DNA of 64,000 nucleotides from Thermobrachium celere DSM 8682 (GCF_000430995.1 NZ_HF952018.1:24981-88980), one strand, 5' to 3'. Positions 52,343 to 63,231 are shown, counted from the first letter of the stretch. Program-made: numbers and translations. The notes: generated from the letters alone by a model not told the origin.

Positions 52343-53913
52343 TTTTAAACAATACATTTAAAAATGTAGGAATGGACTATTGTCTATCTCTTCTTGATAT
52401 AAAGACCCCCTATGCAAGAGAGAAGTTAAATAATCTAAAGTTATTTAAAGATGTTGAAGAGTTAAATAGGCAATATGATTATATTGAATTTTTGATTTCT
52501 TTCATTAAAAACAACTCTTCCCATTACAACAACATATTATCTCTTTTAGAATGTACAAAAGAAATAAGAACATCAATAAAAAGAGCACAAGCTGGTGCTG
52601 TACTTGAGGTATCGGAGCTGTTTGAAATAAAAAATTTTTTAATTAATATAAGAGAAATATATAAGATACAAGTTGATAATAACTTTTTAGAGGACTTAAA
52701 ACTATTTAGGATAAAGGATATAGAAGATCTTTTAGACATAGAGGGCCAGAATAGTAGAAGTTTTTATATATATGATAGCTATAGTGAAAAATTAAAAAAA
52801 ATAAGATTTGAGATAAAGGAATGCAAGCAGAAATTAAATAGGTTAAGACAAGAAAAGATAAGGTATATTGAAAATAAATATGCTGTTAAGGTAAAGCAGA
52901 ATAATGAACTTGTTATTTCAAAAGAAGATAAGTTAATTGATGAAGCTTTAAAGGATCAAAATTTAAAAAAGGTTCTATCAACACCCTATTATGTTATTTT
53001 CTCTATTGAACTTAGGGATGAGGGAGAGAGGATTGAACAGTATATACAAACCTTAATTTCAGAAGAGGAAAGGGAAGAGTATAGTATAAGGCAATATATT
53101 TCAGAAAGGATTAAAGATAGAGCAGAAGATTTTTATAAACTAACCAATTTAGTTGGTGAGTTTGAAATTCTATTAGAAAAGGCAAGTTTGGCGATTAAAA
53201 CGTCATCTGTAAGGCCAGTAATAGTTGAGGATACTGAAGTTAATATATTAAATGGAAGACATATAAAGGTTGAGCATGAACTTTTAAAGAAAGGATTAAA
53301 ATATACTCCCATCTCAATAAATTTAAAAAAGGGATCCACTGTTATAACTGGAGTAAATATGGGTGGAAAGACTGTATCGTTAAAACTTATAGGGCTTTTA
53401 TGCATGATGGCTCAGATGGGATTCTTTGTGCCATGTGAAGAATTAAAAACTTGTCTTTTTGATTACTATTTTTGTGAGGCAGGAGATATGCAGTCCCTAG
53501 ATACGGGCCTTTCAACCTTTGGTGCTGAAATTGTTGCTTTAAATGAAGCTGTAAAATATAAGGATTTAAGGGGATTAGTTTTAATTGATGAAATAGCAAG
53601 AGGAACAAATCCAAAGGAAGGACGAGCAATTTTAAAGGCAATATTATCATACTTTAATAAAACAAAATCGATTGCAGTTGTTACAACCCATTTTGATGGG
53701 GTAGATGATGAGGCAAGACACTATGAAGTTGTAGGACTTAAGATAAATAGTTCTTTAGAGAGTATATCATTAAAAGAATTAAATTTATATATGGACTATT
53801 CCTTAAGGGAAGTTTATGGTAAGTATGAAGTGCCAAAGGATGCAATCAAGGTTGCAAGGCTTTTAGGGTTTGATAGTGACATTTTAAATTTGGCAGAAAA
53901 ATATTTAGATTAG
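52339..53913 (+). CDS. kamC: MutS-like ATPase of lysine aminomutase clusters (KamC)
   Basis: 524 residues. N-terminal helical core/clamp-like part (about 1-290) and a MutS-type ATPase domain: Walker A TGVNMGGKT (residues 337-345), Walker B LVLIDEIARGTNPKEG (Asp417-Glu418), and VVTTHFDG for the His switch. The mismatch-recognition domain (Phe-x-Glu) and the C-terminal Smr domain of MutS2 are both absent. Hence it is not a repair protein in any ordinary sense. Its fixed place with kamB before kamDE suggests an ATP-driven remodelling of lysine 5,6-aminomutase. Confidence 0.85.
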   Translation: MILNNTFKNVGMDYCLSLLDIKTPYAREKLNNLKLFKDVEELNRQYDYIEFLISFIKNNSSHYNNILSLLECTKEIRTSIKRAQAGAVLEVSELFEIKNFLINIREIYKIQVDNNFLEDLKLFRIKDIEDLLDIEGQNSRSFYIYDSYSEKLKKIRFEIKECKQKLNRLRQEKIRYIENKYAVKVKQNNELVISKEDKLIDEALKDQNLKKVLSTPYYVIFSIELRDEGERIEQYIQTLISEEEREEYSIRQYISERIKDRAEDFYKLTNLVGEFEILLEKASLAIKTSSVRPVIVEDTEVNILNGRHIKVEHELLKKGLKYTPISINLKKGSTVITGVNMGGKTVSLKLIGLLCMMAQMGFFVPCEELKTCLFDYYFCEAGDMQSLDTGLSTFGAEIVALNEAVKYKDLRGLVLIDEIARGTNPKEGRAILKAILSYFNKTKSIAVVTTHFDGVDDEARHYEVVGLKINSSLESISLKELNLYMDYSLREVYGKYEVPKDAIKVARLLGFDSDILNLAEKYLD

Positions 53914-53923
53914 GGGGGATAAT

Positions 53924-55483
53924 ATGGCATATATACATTTAAATGAAGAGCTTATAAAAAGGGCAAGAGAAGCAGCAAGAAATATAGCAGTGGATACTCA
54001 GAAGTTTATAGATGTGCACTCAACTGTAGCAATAGAGAGAACTATTGCTAGATTATATGGAATTGATGGAGTGGATGAAAATGGAGTACCACTTCCAAAT
54101 AGAATAGTGGAGCATATAAAGGAAAATGGGGCACTTGAGGACGGATTAACCTATTATTTGGTTAACGCTGTTCTTGAAACAAATCTTTCACCACAGGAGA
54201 TTGCAGAAGAGGTAGCAAAGGGGAATTTAAACATTGTAAAATTGAATAAACACAGTATAGAAGAGATTCAAAAGAAGGCTTATGAATTAGCCTATCCAAT
54301 GGTTGAAAGAATAAAGTCAAATAGAAGAACAAGAGAAGAAATGATTAATAAAATTGGAGAAGGAGATAAACCATATCTTTATGTAATTGTTGCTACAGGA
54401 AATATATATGAGGATGTAGTGCAGGCACAATCTGCTGCAAAACAAGGTGCAGACATAATAGCTGTAATTAGAACTACAGGACAAAGCCTTCTTGACTATG
54501 TACCATATGGTGCAACAACTGAAGGTTTTGGAGGAACATATGCTACACAAGAAAACTTTAGAATAATGAGAAAGGCACTAGATGAAGTTTCCTATGAAGT
54601 TGGAAGATATATTAGATTGTGTAACTACTGCTCTGGTCTTTGCATGCCAGAAATTGCAGCAATGGGTGCAATGGAAAGATTAGATGTAATGTTAAATGAT
54701 GCACTATATGGAATATTGTTTAGAGATATAAACATGCAAAGAACAATAGTAGACCAATTCTTCTCAAGAGTTATAAATGGTTTTGCAGGCGTTATAATAA
54801 ACACAGGTGAAGACAACTATCTAACTACTGCAGATGCAGTGGAGGCTGCTCATACAGTGTTGGCTTCACAGTTTATAAATGAACAGTTTGCAAAGATGGC
54901 AGGAATACCAGAAGAACAAATGGGACTTGGACATGCATTTGAGATGAATCCAGATCTAAAGGATGGGTTCTTGCTTGAACTTGCACAAGCCCAAATGGCA
55001 AGACAGATATTCCCTAAGGCACCACTTAAGTATATGCCACCTACTAAGTTTATGACAGGAAACATATTTAAAGGGCATATACAGGATGCACTATTTAATG
55101 TTGTATCAATATGGACGCATCAAGGAATACAGCTTCTTGGAATGCTTACTGAAGCAATTCATACACCATTTATATCAGATAGAGCACTTTCAATTGAAAA
55201 TGCTAGATATATATTCAACAACATGAAGTCAATAGGAGATGAAATAGAATTTAAACGTGGAGGCATTGTTGAAAGAAGAGCAAATGAGGTATTAAATAAA
55301 GCAACAATGCTTCTTGAAGAAATTGAACGTGAGGGCTTATTTACAACATTGGAAAAGGGAATTTTTGCTGATATTAAACGTTCAAGATATGCTGGAAGAG
55401 GTTTAGATGGAGTATTTACAAAGGGAGAAAATTATATAAATGCATTTATACCTCTAATGTTAGGAGGTGCTGACAATGAGTAG
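53924..55483 (+). CDS. kamD: Lysine 5,6-aminomutase, alpha subunit
   Basis: Large subunit of the adenosylcobalamin- and PLP-dependent enzyme that moves the terminal amino group of beta-lysine (or D-lysine) from C6 to C5. 519 residues, TIM-barrel. Family stretches: TQKFIDVHSTVAIERTIARL, VIRTTGQSLLDYVPYGATTE, LCNYCSGLCMPEIAAMGA and MTGNIFKGHIQDALFN. It overlaps kamE by 8 bases. Confidence 0.95.
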   Translation: MAYIHLNEELIKRAREAARNIAVDTQKFIDVHSTVAIERTIARLYGIDGVDENGVPLPNRIVEHIKENGALEDGLTYYLVNAVLETNLSPQEIAEEVAKGNLNIVKLNKHSIEEIQKKAYELAYPMVERIKSNRRTREEMINKIGEGDKPYLYVIVATGNIYEDVVQAQSAAKQGADIIAVIRTTGQSLLDYVPYGATTEGFGGTYATQENFRIMRKALDEVSYEVGRYIRLCNYCSGLCMPEIAAMGAMERLDVMLNDALYGILFRDINMQRTIVDQFFSRVINGFAGVIINTGEDNYLTTADAVEAAHTVLASQFINEQFAKMAGIPEEQMGLGHAFEMNPDLKDGFLLELAQAQMARQIFPKAPLKYMPPTKFMTGNIFKGHIQDALFNVVSIWTHQGIQLLGMLTEAIHTPFISDRALSIENARYIFNNMKSIGDEIEFKRGGIVERRANEVLNKATMLLEEIEREGLFTTLEKGIFADIKRSRYAGRGLDGVFTKGENYINAFIPLMLGGADNE

Positions 55484-56264
55484 TGGTCTTTATTCAATGG
55501 AAAAGAAGGATTTTGACAAAACCTTTGATAAGACAAGAGTAAAAGCCTATGGAGATACAATGAATGATGGAAAGGTTCAGCTATCCTTTACGCTTCCTCT
55601 TCCATATTCAGATGAGGCAAAGGAGGCAGCAAGACAGCTTGCTCTTAAGATGGGTATAGAGGAACCAAATGTAACCTATATGATGGATTTAGGTGTTGGA
55701 TATACTTTCTTTGTTGTATATGGTTCCTGCATACATTCAGTTGATGCAACAAAGATTGTTGTTCCTAAGGTTGAAACAAACACTATGTCCATGGATGAAG
55801 TTGATGAATATATAAGAAAGAATATAGGAAGAAAGGTTGTTGTAGTTGGAGCTTGTACAGGTACAGATGCCCACACAGTTGGTATAGATGCAATAATGAA
55901 TATGAAGGGGTATGCGGGACACTATGGACTTGAAAGATATCAAATGATAGAGGTATATAATTTAGGTAGTCAAGTTCCAAATGAGGTGCTTGTTGCAAAG
56001 GCTATAGAAGTAAATGCAGATGCTATTTTAGTATCACAGGTAGTAACTCAAAAGAATGTTCATATACCAAACATGACAGAACTTGTAGAACTTGTTGAAG
56101 CAGAAGGTATTAGAGATAGAGTGATACTTGTAGCTGGAGGACCAAGAATAAGCCATGAACTTGCAAAGGAATTAGGATATGATGCAGGCTTTGGTGCAGG
56201 ATCCTTTGCAGAGGATGTAGCTTCCTTTATAGTACAGGAGATGGTGGCAAGAGGAATTAAATAA
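55476..56264 (+). CDS. kamE: Lysine 5,6-aminomutase, beta subunit
   Basis: B12-binding and PLP-carrying subunit. 262 residues when started at ATG 55476, with AGGAGGT 7 bases upstream inside kamD. Numbered this way, the cobalt-ligand histidine of the DxHxxG motif (TDAHTVG) is His133 and the PLP lysine (NMKGYAG) is Lys144, exactly as in the studied C. sticklandii enzyme. This supports the start. Also the base-off B12 loop VVVGACTGTD, and GGPRISHELAKELG. Last gene of the operon. Confidence 0.96.
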   Translation: MSSGLYSMEKKDFDKTFDKTRVKAYGDTMNDGKVQLSFTLPLPYSDEAKEAARQLALKMGIEEPNVTYMMDLGVGYTFFVVYGSCIHSVDATKIVVPKVETNTMSMDEVDEYIRKNIGRKVVVVGACTGTDAHTVGIDAIMNMKGYAGHYGLERYQMIEVYNLGSQVPNEVLVAKAIEVNADAILVSQVVTQKNVHIPNMTELVELVEAEGIRDRVILVAGGPRISHELAKELGYDAGFGAGSFAEDVASFIVQEMVARGIK

Positions 56265-56276
56265 AATATTTTTAAG

Positions 56277-56321
56277 ACCCTATGGAAGATTAGAGAAAGC
56301 ACAATTAATCTTTCATAGGGT
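56277..56321 (+). terminator. Stem-loop at the end of the lysine operon
   Basis: ACCCTATGGAAGATTA (56277-56292) pairs with TAATCTTTCATAGGGT (56306-56321), 16 bp with one G-U pair. Only a short T-rich tail (TTAAATATT) follows. It is related to the CCCCATG stem-loops. Confidence 0.7.
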
Positions 56322-56446
56322 TTAAATATTATAAACTACAAAAATAATATACCCAATTATGAAATTTTTTAAAATTTTTGCATAAAACCAGTCCATTTAT
56401 GATATTATATATACAAATAAAGATAGAATTATTTGGGAGGGGTTTT

Positions 56447-57079
56447 ATGCGAATTAAATGGTTAGGCCATGCCTGTTTTAAGATATCATCAAAAAGCGGA
56501 ATAAGAATAGTAACAGATCCATTTGATGATAATGTTGGATATAAACTTCCTAAGGTAAGTTGCGATATAGTTACAACTAGCCACAATCACTATGACCATA
56601 ATTTCATAGATTGTTTAAGTGGAGATTTTACTGTTGTAAATAAAGTCGGAAACTTTTATATTAAAGATATTGCAATAAGGGGAGTACATACATATCACGA
56701 TGAAGAGCAGGGGGCAAAAAGAGGAGATAACATTGTTTATGTATTTGAGGTAGATGGGAAAAGGGTTTGTCACCTTGGTGACTTAGGACATAGGCTAACA
56801 AAGGCCCAAATTGAGATGATAGGAGATGTTGATGTGCTCCTAGTTCCAGTTGGAGGTATTTATACAATTGATGCAGAAGCTGCTAAAGATGTATGTGAGA
56901 GCCTAAATGCAAAAGTAATAATACCTATGCATTATAAGACTAAAGCATTGAAATTTGAACTAAATCCAGTGGATAAATTTTTAGAATATTATCCTCATAC
57001 TAAACTAGATAAGTCTTTTATAGAGATTACAGATGATATGCTAAAGGAAAGACATGTTTATGTGCTACACTATGAATAG
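56447..57079 (+). CDS. MBL-fold metal-dependent hydrolase (UlaG/UPF0173-like)
   Basis: 210 residues, metallo-beta-lactamase fold. N-terminal RIKWLGHACFKI, metal motif SHNHYDHN (HxHxDH), a later GVHTYHDEE and LGDLGH, and MHYKT near the C-terminus. Substrate unknown; UlaG-like enzymes of this size hydrolyse lactones or phosphodiesters. Start ATG 56447 has GGGAGGGG upstream; the in-frame ATG 56378 lies in an AT-rich gap. Single gene between two stem-loops. Confidence 0.85.
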   Translation: MRIKWLGHACFKISSKSGIRIVTDPFDDNVGYKLPKVSCDIVTTSHNHYDHNFIDCLSGDFTVVNKVGNFYIKDIAIRGVHTYHDEEQGAKRGDNIVYVFEVDGKRVCHLGDLGHRLTKAQIEMIGDVDVLLVPVGGIYTIDAEAAKDVCESLNAKVIIPMHYKTKALKFELNPVDKFLEYYPHTKLDKSFIEITDDMLKERHVYVLHYE

Positions 57080-57105
57080 GCTATAATTTAAAACATATGT
57101 TGTAA

Positions 57106-57143
57106 TTAGCCCTATGAAGATTTATTATACTTCATGGGGCTAA
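57106..57143 (+). repeat. CCCCATG/CATGGGG-type stem-loop, copy 5
   Basis: TTAGCCCTATGAAG (57106-57119) and CTTCATGGGGCTAA (57130-57143): 14 bp with one G-U pair. No T-tract follows (ATAGCTTT). Confidence 0.7.
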
Positions 57144-57160
57144 ATAGCTTTAATTTCCTC

Positions 57161-57189
57161 TTGCACAAAATAAAAACATGAAGTAAAAT
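57161..57189 (+). promoter_or_regulatory. Likely sigma-A promoter of pyrG
   Basis: TTGCAC at 57161-57166 and TAAAAT at 57184-57189, 17-base spacer, 38 bases before the start. Confidence 0.55.
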
Positions 57190-57209
57190 ATAAAAGTTAA
57201 ATAAATTGA

Positions 57210-58824
<1,615 letters not shown>

Positions 58825-58826
<2 letters not shown>

Positions 58827-58857
58827 GAACTGCAAAAAAAAGCAGTTCTTTTTTTAT
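58825..58857 (+). terminator. pyrG terminator
   Basis: AAGAACTGC (58825-58833) and GCAGTTCTT (58842-58850) followed by TTTTTATTTT. Confidence 0.92.
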
Positions 58858-59021
58858 TTTACTTTTTTAATTAACATGTCATAAATAAATATAATTCTAA
58901 CAAATAAGTAAAATATGGAATATATAATTAACCAATAACAATATAATATACCATCATATAAATCAATTTCAAATATAAGAAACTTTATATAATTATGGAC
59001 AATATTTCCCTCAAAATCCTG

Positions 59022-59050
59022 TTGACGCTGGTAATGATGGTAAATATAAT
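59022..59050 (+). promoter_or_regulatory. S-layer gene upstream promoter
   Basis: TTGACG at 59022-59027 and TATAAT at 59045-59050, 17-base spacer. Confidence 0.75.
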
Positions 59051-59136
59051 CAAAGTATAAGGATAAATTTTCTTATAAAACATATGCATTACCAATATGG
59101 TTTGTACAATGGTAAAATAAAAAGATAAATCTAGTA

Positions 59137-59165
59137 TTGACATAATTTACACATTGTGCTAACAT
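59137..59165 (+). promoter_or_regulatory. S-layer gene downstream promoter
   Basis: TTGACA at 59137-59142 and TAACAT at 59160-59165, 17-base spacer. Tandem promoters and a leader of about 130 bases are usual for S-layer genes. Confidence 0.65.
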
Positions 59166-59234
59166 TATAAAAAGGTAAGTATATTTTTCTAAAAGTACCA
59201 GTAAAAAAGATGAACAATAAAATTTAACAATTGA

Positions 59235-59272
59235 GCTTGTTATATATTTATATAAATATATAAAAAGCTACA
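59235..59272 (+). promoter_or_regulatory. AT-rich leader hairpin of the S-layer gene
   Basis: A perfect 22-base palindrome of only A and T at 59241-59262 is flanked by AGCTT/AAGCT, which extends the stem. It lies 40 bases before the start codon, in the mRNA leader. It may stabilise the message. Confidence 0.5.
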
Positions 59273-59301
59273 ATATTAAAATTTTTCAGGGGGTGTCAAT
59301 T

Positions 59302-62300
59302 TTGAACGACAAGGTAAAGAGAGTGTTAAGTACTTTAACACTATCAGCTTTAGTTGCTACGAATGCATCAGCATTAATGCCAAAGGTTGCAAAGGCAGCA
59401 GAAGCTGAAGTGGAACAACTTGCAGGAGAAACTAGATATCAAACATCAGATGCGATAGCAAACAAACTTGGGACAGCTTTTGATAATGTTGTTTTAGCAT
59501 CCGGTTATGAGGCTGATAATGTAGATAATACAGTAGATGCATTAACAGCTGCTCCACTTGCAAGTGCTCTTAATGCACCAATAATTCTTTTAAATCATAA
59601 GACAGTAACACCAGAAGAAGTTGTTGCTAAGATGAAAGGATTAAAGGCTAAGAATGTTTACATAGCAACTGGTGTGTTCGGTAGTGAAGTTTTATCAGCT
59701 CTTGAGGCTGAAGGAATTAAGGTTGTTAAATTAGGTGGAAAGAACAGATTTGAGACTGCTTACAATATTGCAAAACAAATTGAGGCAATAAAAGGAAAAC
59801 CTGAGGTGGCTGTTATAGTTAATGGTTATAAAAAGGCAGATGCAATATCAATTGCACCTGTTGCAGCTGCAAAAGGTTGGCCAATAATACTAGCGTCACA
59901 AGATGATGTAAATGACGAATATAAAGGAAATTACAAAAAGTATTATGTTATAGGTGGTAAAGGAGTATTATCAGATTCAGTTTTAAATGAAGTAAATGGT
60001 GAAAGATTAGCTGGTGAAGATAGATATGGAACTAACCTTGAAATTATAAAGAAGTTTAAAGAAGAATTAAAGTTTGATAATATCTATGTTGCAAAGGGTT
60101 CAGACAGAAATCTTATAGATTCATTAGTTGGTGCAGTTCTTGCAGCAAGAAGTAATTCAGCAATAGTTCTTGTAAGAGAAACTATATCAAACGAAATTAA
60201 AAATGAATTAGTTAAGGTAGAAGGTATTGAAAAGGCAAAATATACTGTATTTGGAAAGGTTGTTTCAAAGGAATCAGTGAAAGAAGTAGCAAATGCAATA
60301 GCAAAAGAAGTAATTGCAAATAAAAATAAAGTTGCTTCTGTAAAGGCTTTAGATGATAAGACATTAGAAGTAACTTTTGAAAAGGATGCAAAGGTAACAG
60401 AAGAGGTACTTCTTAACTCAGAACTAGTACTAAAGGCTGGAGAAGCAGAATTAAAGGCTAAATATGAAGCTGATACTCTATTAAATGGAGTAGCTAAGTT
60501 TAAATTAGTTGGAGATAGTAAATTAGTAGATGCTATTACTTACAAAGTAAATGCAAATTGGGCAGTGTTTACTAAGGATACTTTCCAAGCAAGAATAGCA
60601 AATGCATACATAAAGAATGTTGAATTTGTAACAAAGTCTGTTCCTGCAATTTCAAATGCAAAAGTATATTTTACTGCAAAGAATCAATATGGTGAAGATA
60701 TAGCTCTTAAAGACAATGTTACAAACCTAAAAGTATCAGCAACTTTAAATGGTGTTCCATTAACAAGTAGTGAACTTGCTGAAAGTGTTACAGCTGATGG
60801 ATATGTAACAATAAATAAAGCTCTCAAAGAGGGAGATAAACTGGTTGTAAAATTTACTAATAAAGTTGGAGAAAACACTATAGAAGTTGGAACTAAAGAG
60901 TTTACAGTAGTTAAGGCAGCAGATTCAGTAGCTACAACTATTGAAAATCTAAAGGCTGTTTATATTGGTGGAGAAAATGATAACAAGGAAGTAACTTCAC
61001 TAGCAGCAAATGACCAAGTTAAGTTAACTGTTGCAGTTAAGGATCAGTTTGGAAATCCAATGGAAGACCATTCAGTAAGATGGGTTGTTGAAGAAGGAAA
61101 GGATAATATAGTGGCAGATTCAACTCCTGTTGATGCAACTGTGTTTAATTTTACAGCAAAGAAGGCTGGAAATATTAAGATTTCTGCATATTTAGCAAAT
61201 GGACAAAAGGTAACATATACTTCTACAATAGGTGCTGCAAAACTATCAGCTTTAACTGTTACTTCAGAATCATACACTGCAGCATACAACAATGAAGAAG
61301 TTGTTGTTGCAAAGATTACTCCAAATGATGGTGCTGCTCTAACACCAGATATGTTAAAATTTGATGTAAAGGCAGAAAAGACAAGTGTAGATGTTTCTAA
61401 AAATGATGTGGTTGTAACAGCAAGATTAAGAGGTGGAGACGACAAAAATAAGGCTAATGATATAGTAGTTGTTGTTAAGTCAACTAAGGTTGGTAAGTTT
61501 ACAATAACTCCATATGTAGGTGAATCACTAGATAAGGCAACTGTTAAGGCTGATAAAAATATTGAAGTTATAACAGAACTTAATCCAACAGTAGCATCAA
61601 TTGAAGTTGATTCAATAAAAACTAATGAGTTAACAGCAAATGCTGAACTTAAGAAGGCGGTTACATTTAAGAATAAGCATGGTGAAGTAATTAAAGTCTT
61701 AGCAAAGAATTTAATAAAAGTAGCTACAGCTGGAATGGAAGTTAAATATTATGATAAGGATGGAAACGAATTAGCACCTGCAGCAGAAACAGAAGTTGCT
61801 AAGATTGGTTTTAAGGCAGCAAATAAGGGTAACTATACAGTTACATTAGTTTCAGGTGCTGTTTCTAAGCAAATAAATCTAACAGTTGTTGATGAAGCAA
61901 AGCTAACTACTTTAAGCCTTGGAAATAACATAACAACTGGTCTGATCGCTGGTAAAATAAATGGTGAAGATGCAAAACCATTTACAAGAATTCTAACAGT
62001 TAAGGATCAATATGGAAATGATTATATACCAACAATTAATGATGATAATAAAGAAGTTACTGTATCAACTTCAGGTGTAGAAGGATTAAAAGCTGAATTA
62101 AAATATTATAAACTAAATGATAAGAAAGAGATAGTTATTGTTGAAGATAAGAATGAAGCACAAGGTGTTGTACTAGTTGTTGATGCAAATGCATGTACAA
62201 ATGATGTAGATAAGATAGCAACTATTACAGCTAAAGCTGGAGATAAGACTCTAAGCACAATTAATGCAACAGTTAAGGCAGTTAGAAAGGTAAGCTCAGT

Positions 62301-63231
62301 TACATTAACTCCAGAAGCTAAGTATTTTGCACTTGGAGCAACTGCTAAGGTTAAGGTTGAAGTAAAAGACCAATATGGAGACTTATATAATGTAGATATT
62401 GAAACGCTTAATAAGTCAACTGTTAACATAGTAAAACTAGGTGATTTTGTAAAAGTACAAAAGGATGGTAAGGACGTACCAGGAACATATGAATTGACAG
62501 TTACTGCTGATAAGATTGGAACTCAAGAAGTAACAATAAGTGTTAAAGATGGAGAAAAAGTTCTAGCAACTGCTAAGGAAACATTTACAGTTAAGGCTGC
62601 TGGTGAAATAATAGGAAGCATAGCAATTGATAATAGTAAACCTGCATCATTATATTCAACAATAGATGAGTTAGCAACTATTGTACTAAAAGCTGTTGCA
62701 AAGGATTCAAATGGTAATATAGTTGCTGTGCCAGAAACAGATTTAGCATGGTCAGTAGCCCAAATTAAGAACGCTGAAGGTAAGATAGTAACAGAAGGTG
62801 TAACTGTTAATGGCAATGAAGTAACAGCAAATAAAGGTTTTGTTGGTAGTGCAACAATTAAGGTTGTAACATCAAATCTTAAGGAAGCAACAATTACTCT
62901 AAACTTTGATAATAAAGTTCCTCAGGCAGTTCTATCAACATTAAAAGTATGTAAGCTAGATAATGAAAAAGTAGTTGCAGTTGAGTCACCAGTAAAAATA
63001 GAAAAAGGCAAAAAATTAGAGGTATTCTTATTTGGTAAAGATCAATACGAACAAGACTTCAGGGTAGTAGGTGGAGTAACTCCATTTAGTGAAAATACTG
63101 CAGTTGCTACTGTAGCAGGTAATGGAAATGTAGAAATAACAGCAGTAGAATTAGGAACTACAAAGGTTAATTTCATATATAATGGAACAGCATATTCAAT
63201 AACTGTTGAGGTTGTGGCACCACAAAATTAA
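59302..63231 (+). CDS. S-layer / cell-surface protein with three CWB2 repeats and Ig-like tail
   Basis: 1309 residues. Signal peptide (MNDKVKRVLSTLTLSALVAT..., cleaved near KAA-EAE). Three cell-wall-binding repeats type 2 (about 38-125, 130-225 and 230-325: LAGETRYQTSDAIANKLG, LGGKNRFETAYNIAKQ, LAGEDRYGTNLEIIKKF), which anchor clostridial S-layer proteins via a wall polymer. The remaining about 980 residues form many beta-rich, bacterial Ig-like modules marked by recurring VKDQYGN/VKDQFGN motifs and only few cysteines. TTG 59302 is chosen, 8 bases after AGGGGG; a GTG at 59293 overlaps that site. Probably a main surface protein. Confidence 0.92.
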   Translation: MNDKVKRVLSTLTLSALVATNASALMPKVAKAAEAEVEQLAGETRYQTSDAIANKLGTAFDNVVLASGYEADNVDNTVDALTAAPLASALNAPIILLNHKTVTPEEVVAKMKGLKAKNVYIATGVFGSEVLSALEAEGIKVVKLGGKNRFETAYNIAKQIEAIKGKPEVAVIVNGYKKADAISIAPVAAAKGWPIILASQDDVNDEYKGNYKKYYVIGGKGVLSDSVLNEVNGERLAGEDRYGTNLEIIKKFKEELKFDNIYVAKGSDRNLIDSLVGAVLAARSNSAIVLVRETISNEIKNELVKVEGIEKAKYTVFGKVVSKESVKEVANAIAKEVIANKNKVASVKALDDKTLEVTFEKDAKVTEEVLLNSELVLKAGEAELKAKYEADTLLNGVAKFKLVGDSKLVDAITYKVNANWAVFTKDTFQARIANAYIKNVEFVTKSVPAISNAKVYFTAKNQYGEDIALKDNVTNLKVSATLNGVPLTSSELAESVTADGYVTINKALKEGDKLVVKFTNKVGENTIEVGTKEFTVVKAADSVATTIENLKAVYIGGENDNKEVTSLAANDQVKLTVAVKDQFGNPMEDHSVRWVVEEGKDNIVADSTPVDATVFNFTAKKAGNIKISAYLANGQKVTYTSTIGAAKLSALTVTSESYTAAYNNEEVVVAKITPNDGAALTPDMLKFDVKAEKTSVDVSKNDVVVTARLRGGDDKNKANDIVVVVKSTKVGKFTITPYVGESLDKATVKADKNIEVITELNPTVASIEVDSIKTNELTANAELKKAVTFKNKHGEVIKVLAKNLIKVATAGMEVKYYDKDGNELAPAAETEVAKIGFKAANKGNYTVTLVSGAVSKQINLTVVDEAKLTTLSLGNNITTGLIAGKINGEDAKPFTRILTVKDQYGNDYIPTINDDNKEVTVSTSGVEGLKAELKYYKLNDKKEIVIVEDKNEAQGVVLVVDANACTNDVDKIATITAKAGDKTLSTINATVKAVRKVSSVTLTPEAKYFALGATAKVKVEVKDQYGDLYNVDIETLNKSTVNIVKLGDFVKVQKDGKDVPGTYELTVTADKIGTQEVTISVKDGEKVLATAKETFTVKAAGEIIGSIAIDNSKPASLYSTIDELATIVLKAVAKDSNGNIVAVPETDLAWSVAQIKNAEGKIVTEGVTVNGNEVTANKGFVGSATIKVVTSNLKEATITLNFDNKVPQAVLSTLKVCKLDNEKVVAVESPVKIEKGKKLEVFLFGKDQYEQDFRVVGGVTPFSENTAVATVAGNGNVEITAVELGTTKVNFIYNGTAYSITVEVVAPQN

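Noticed and set aside
52339..53913. Naming the MutS-like gene mutS2
   Set aside because: The Smr nuclease domain is absent and the gene lies in a fixed lysine-fermentation context, so KamC is the better assignment.
54317..54550. Cysteine-rich reading frame on the minus strand inside kamD
   Set aside because: It is antisense to a well-conserved enzyme gene, has no ribosome site, and its composition follows from the complementary codons.
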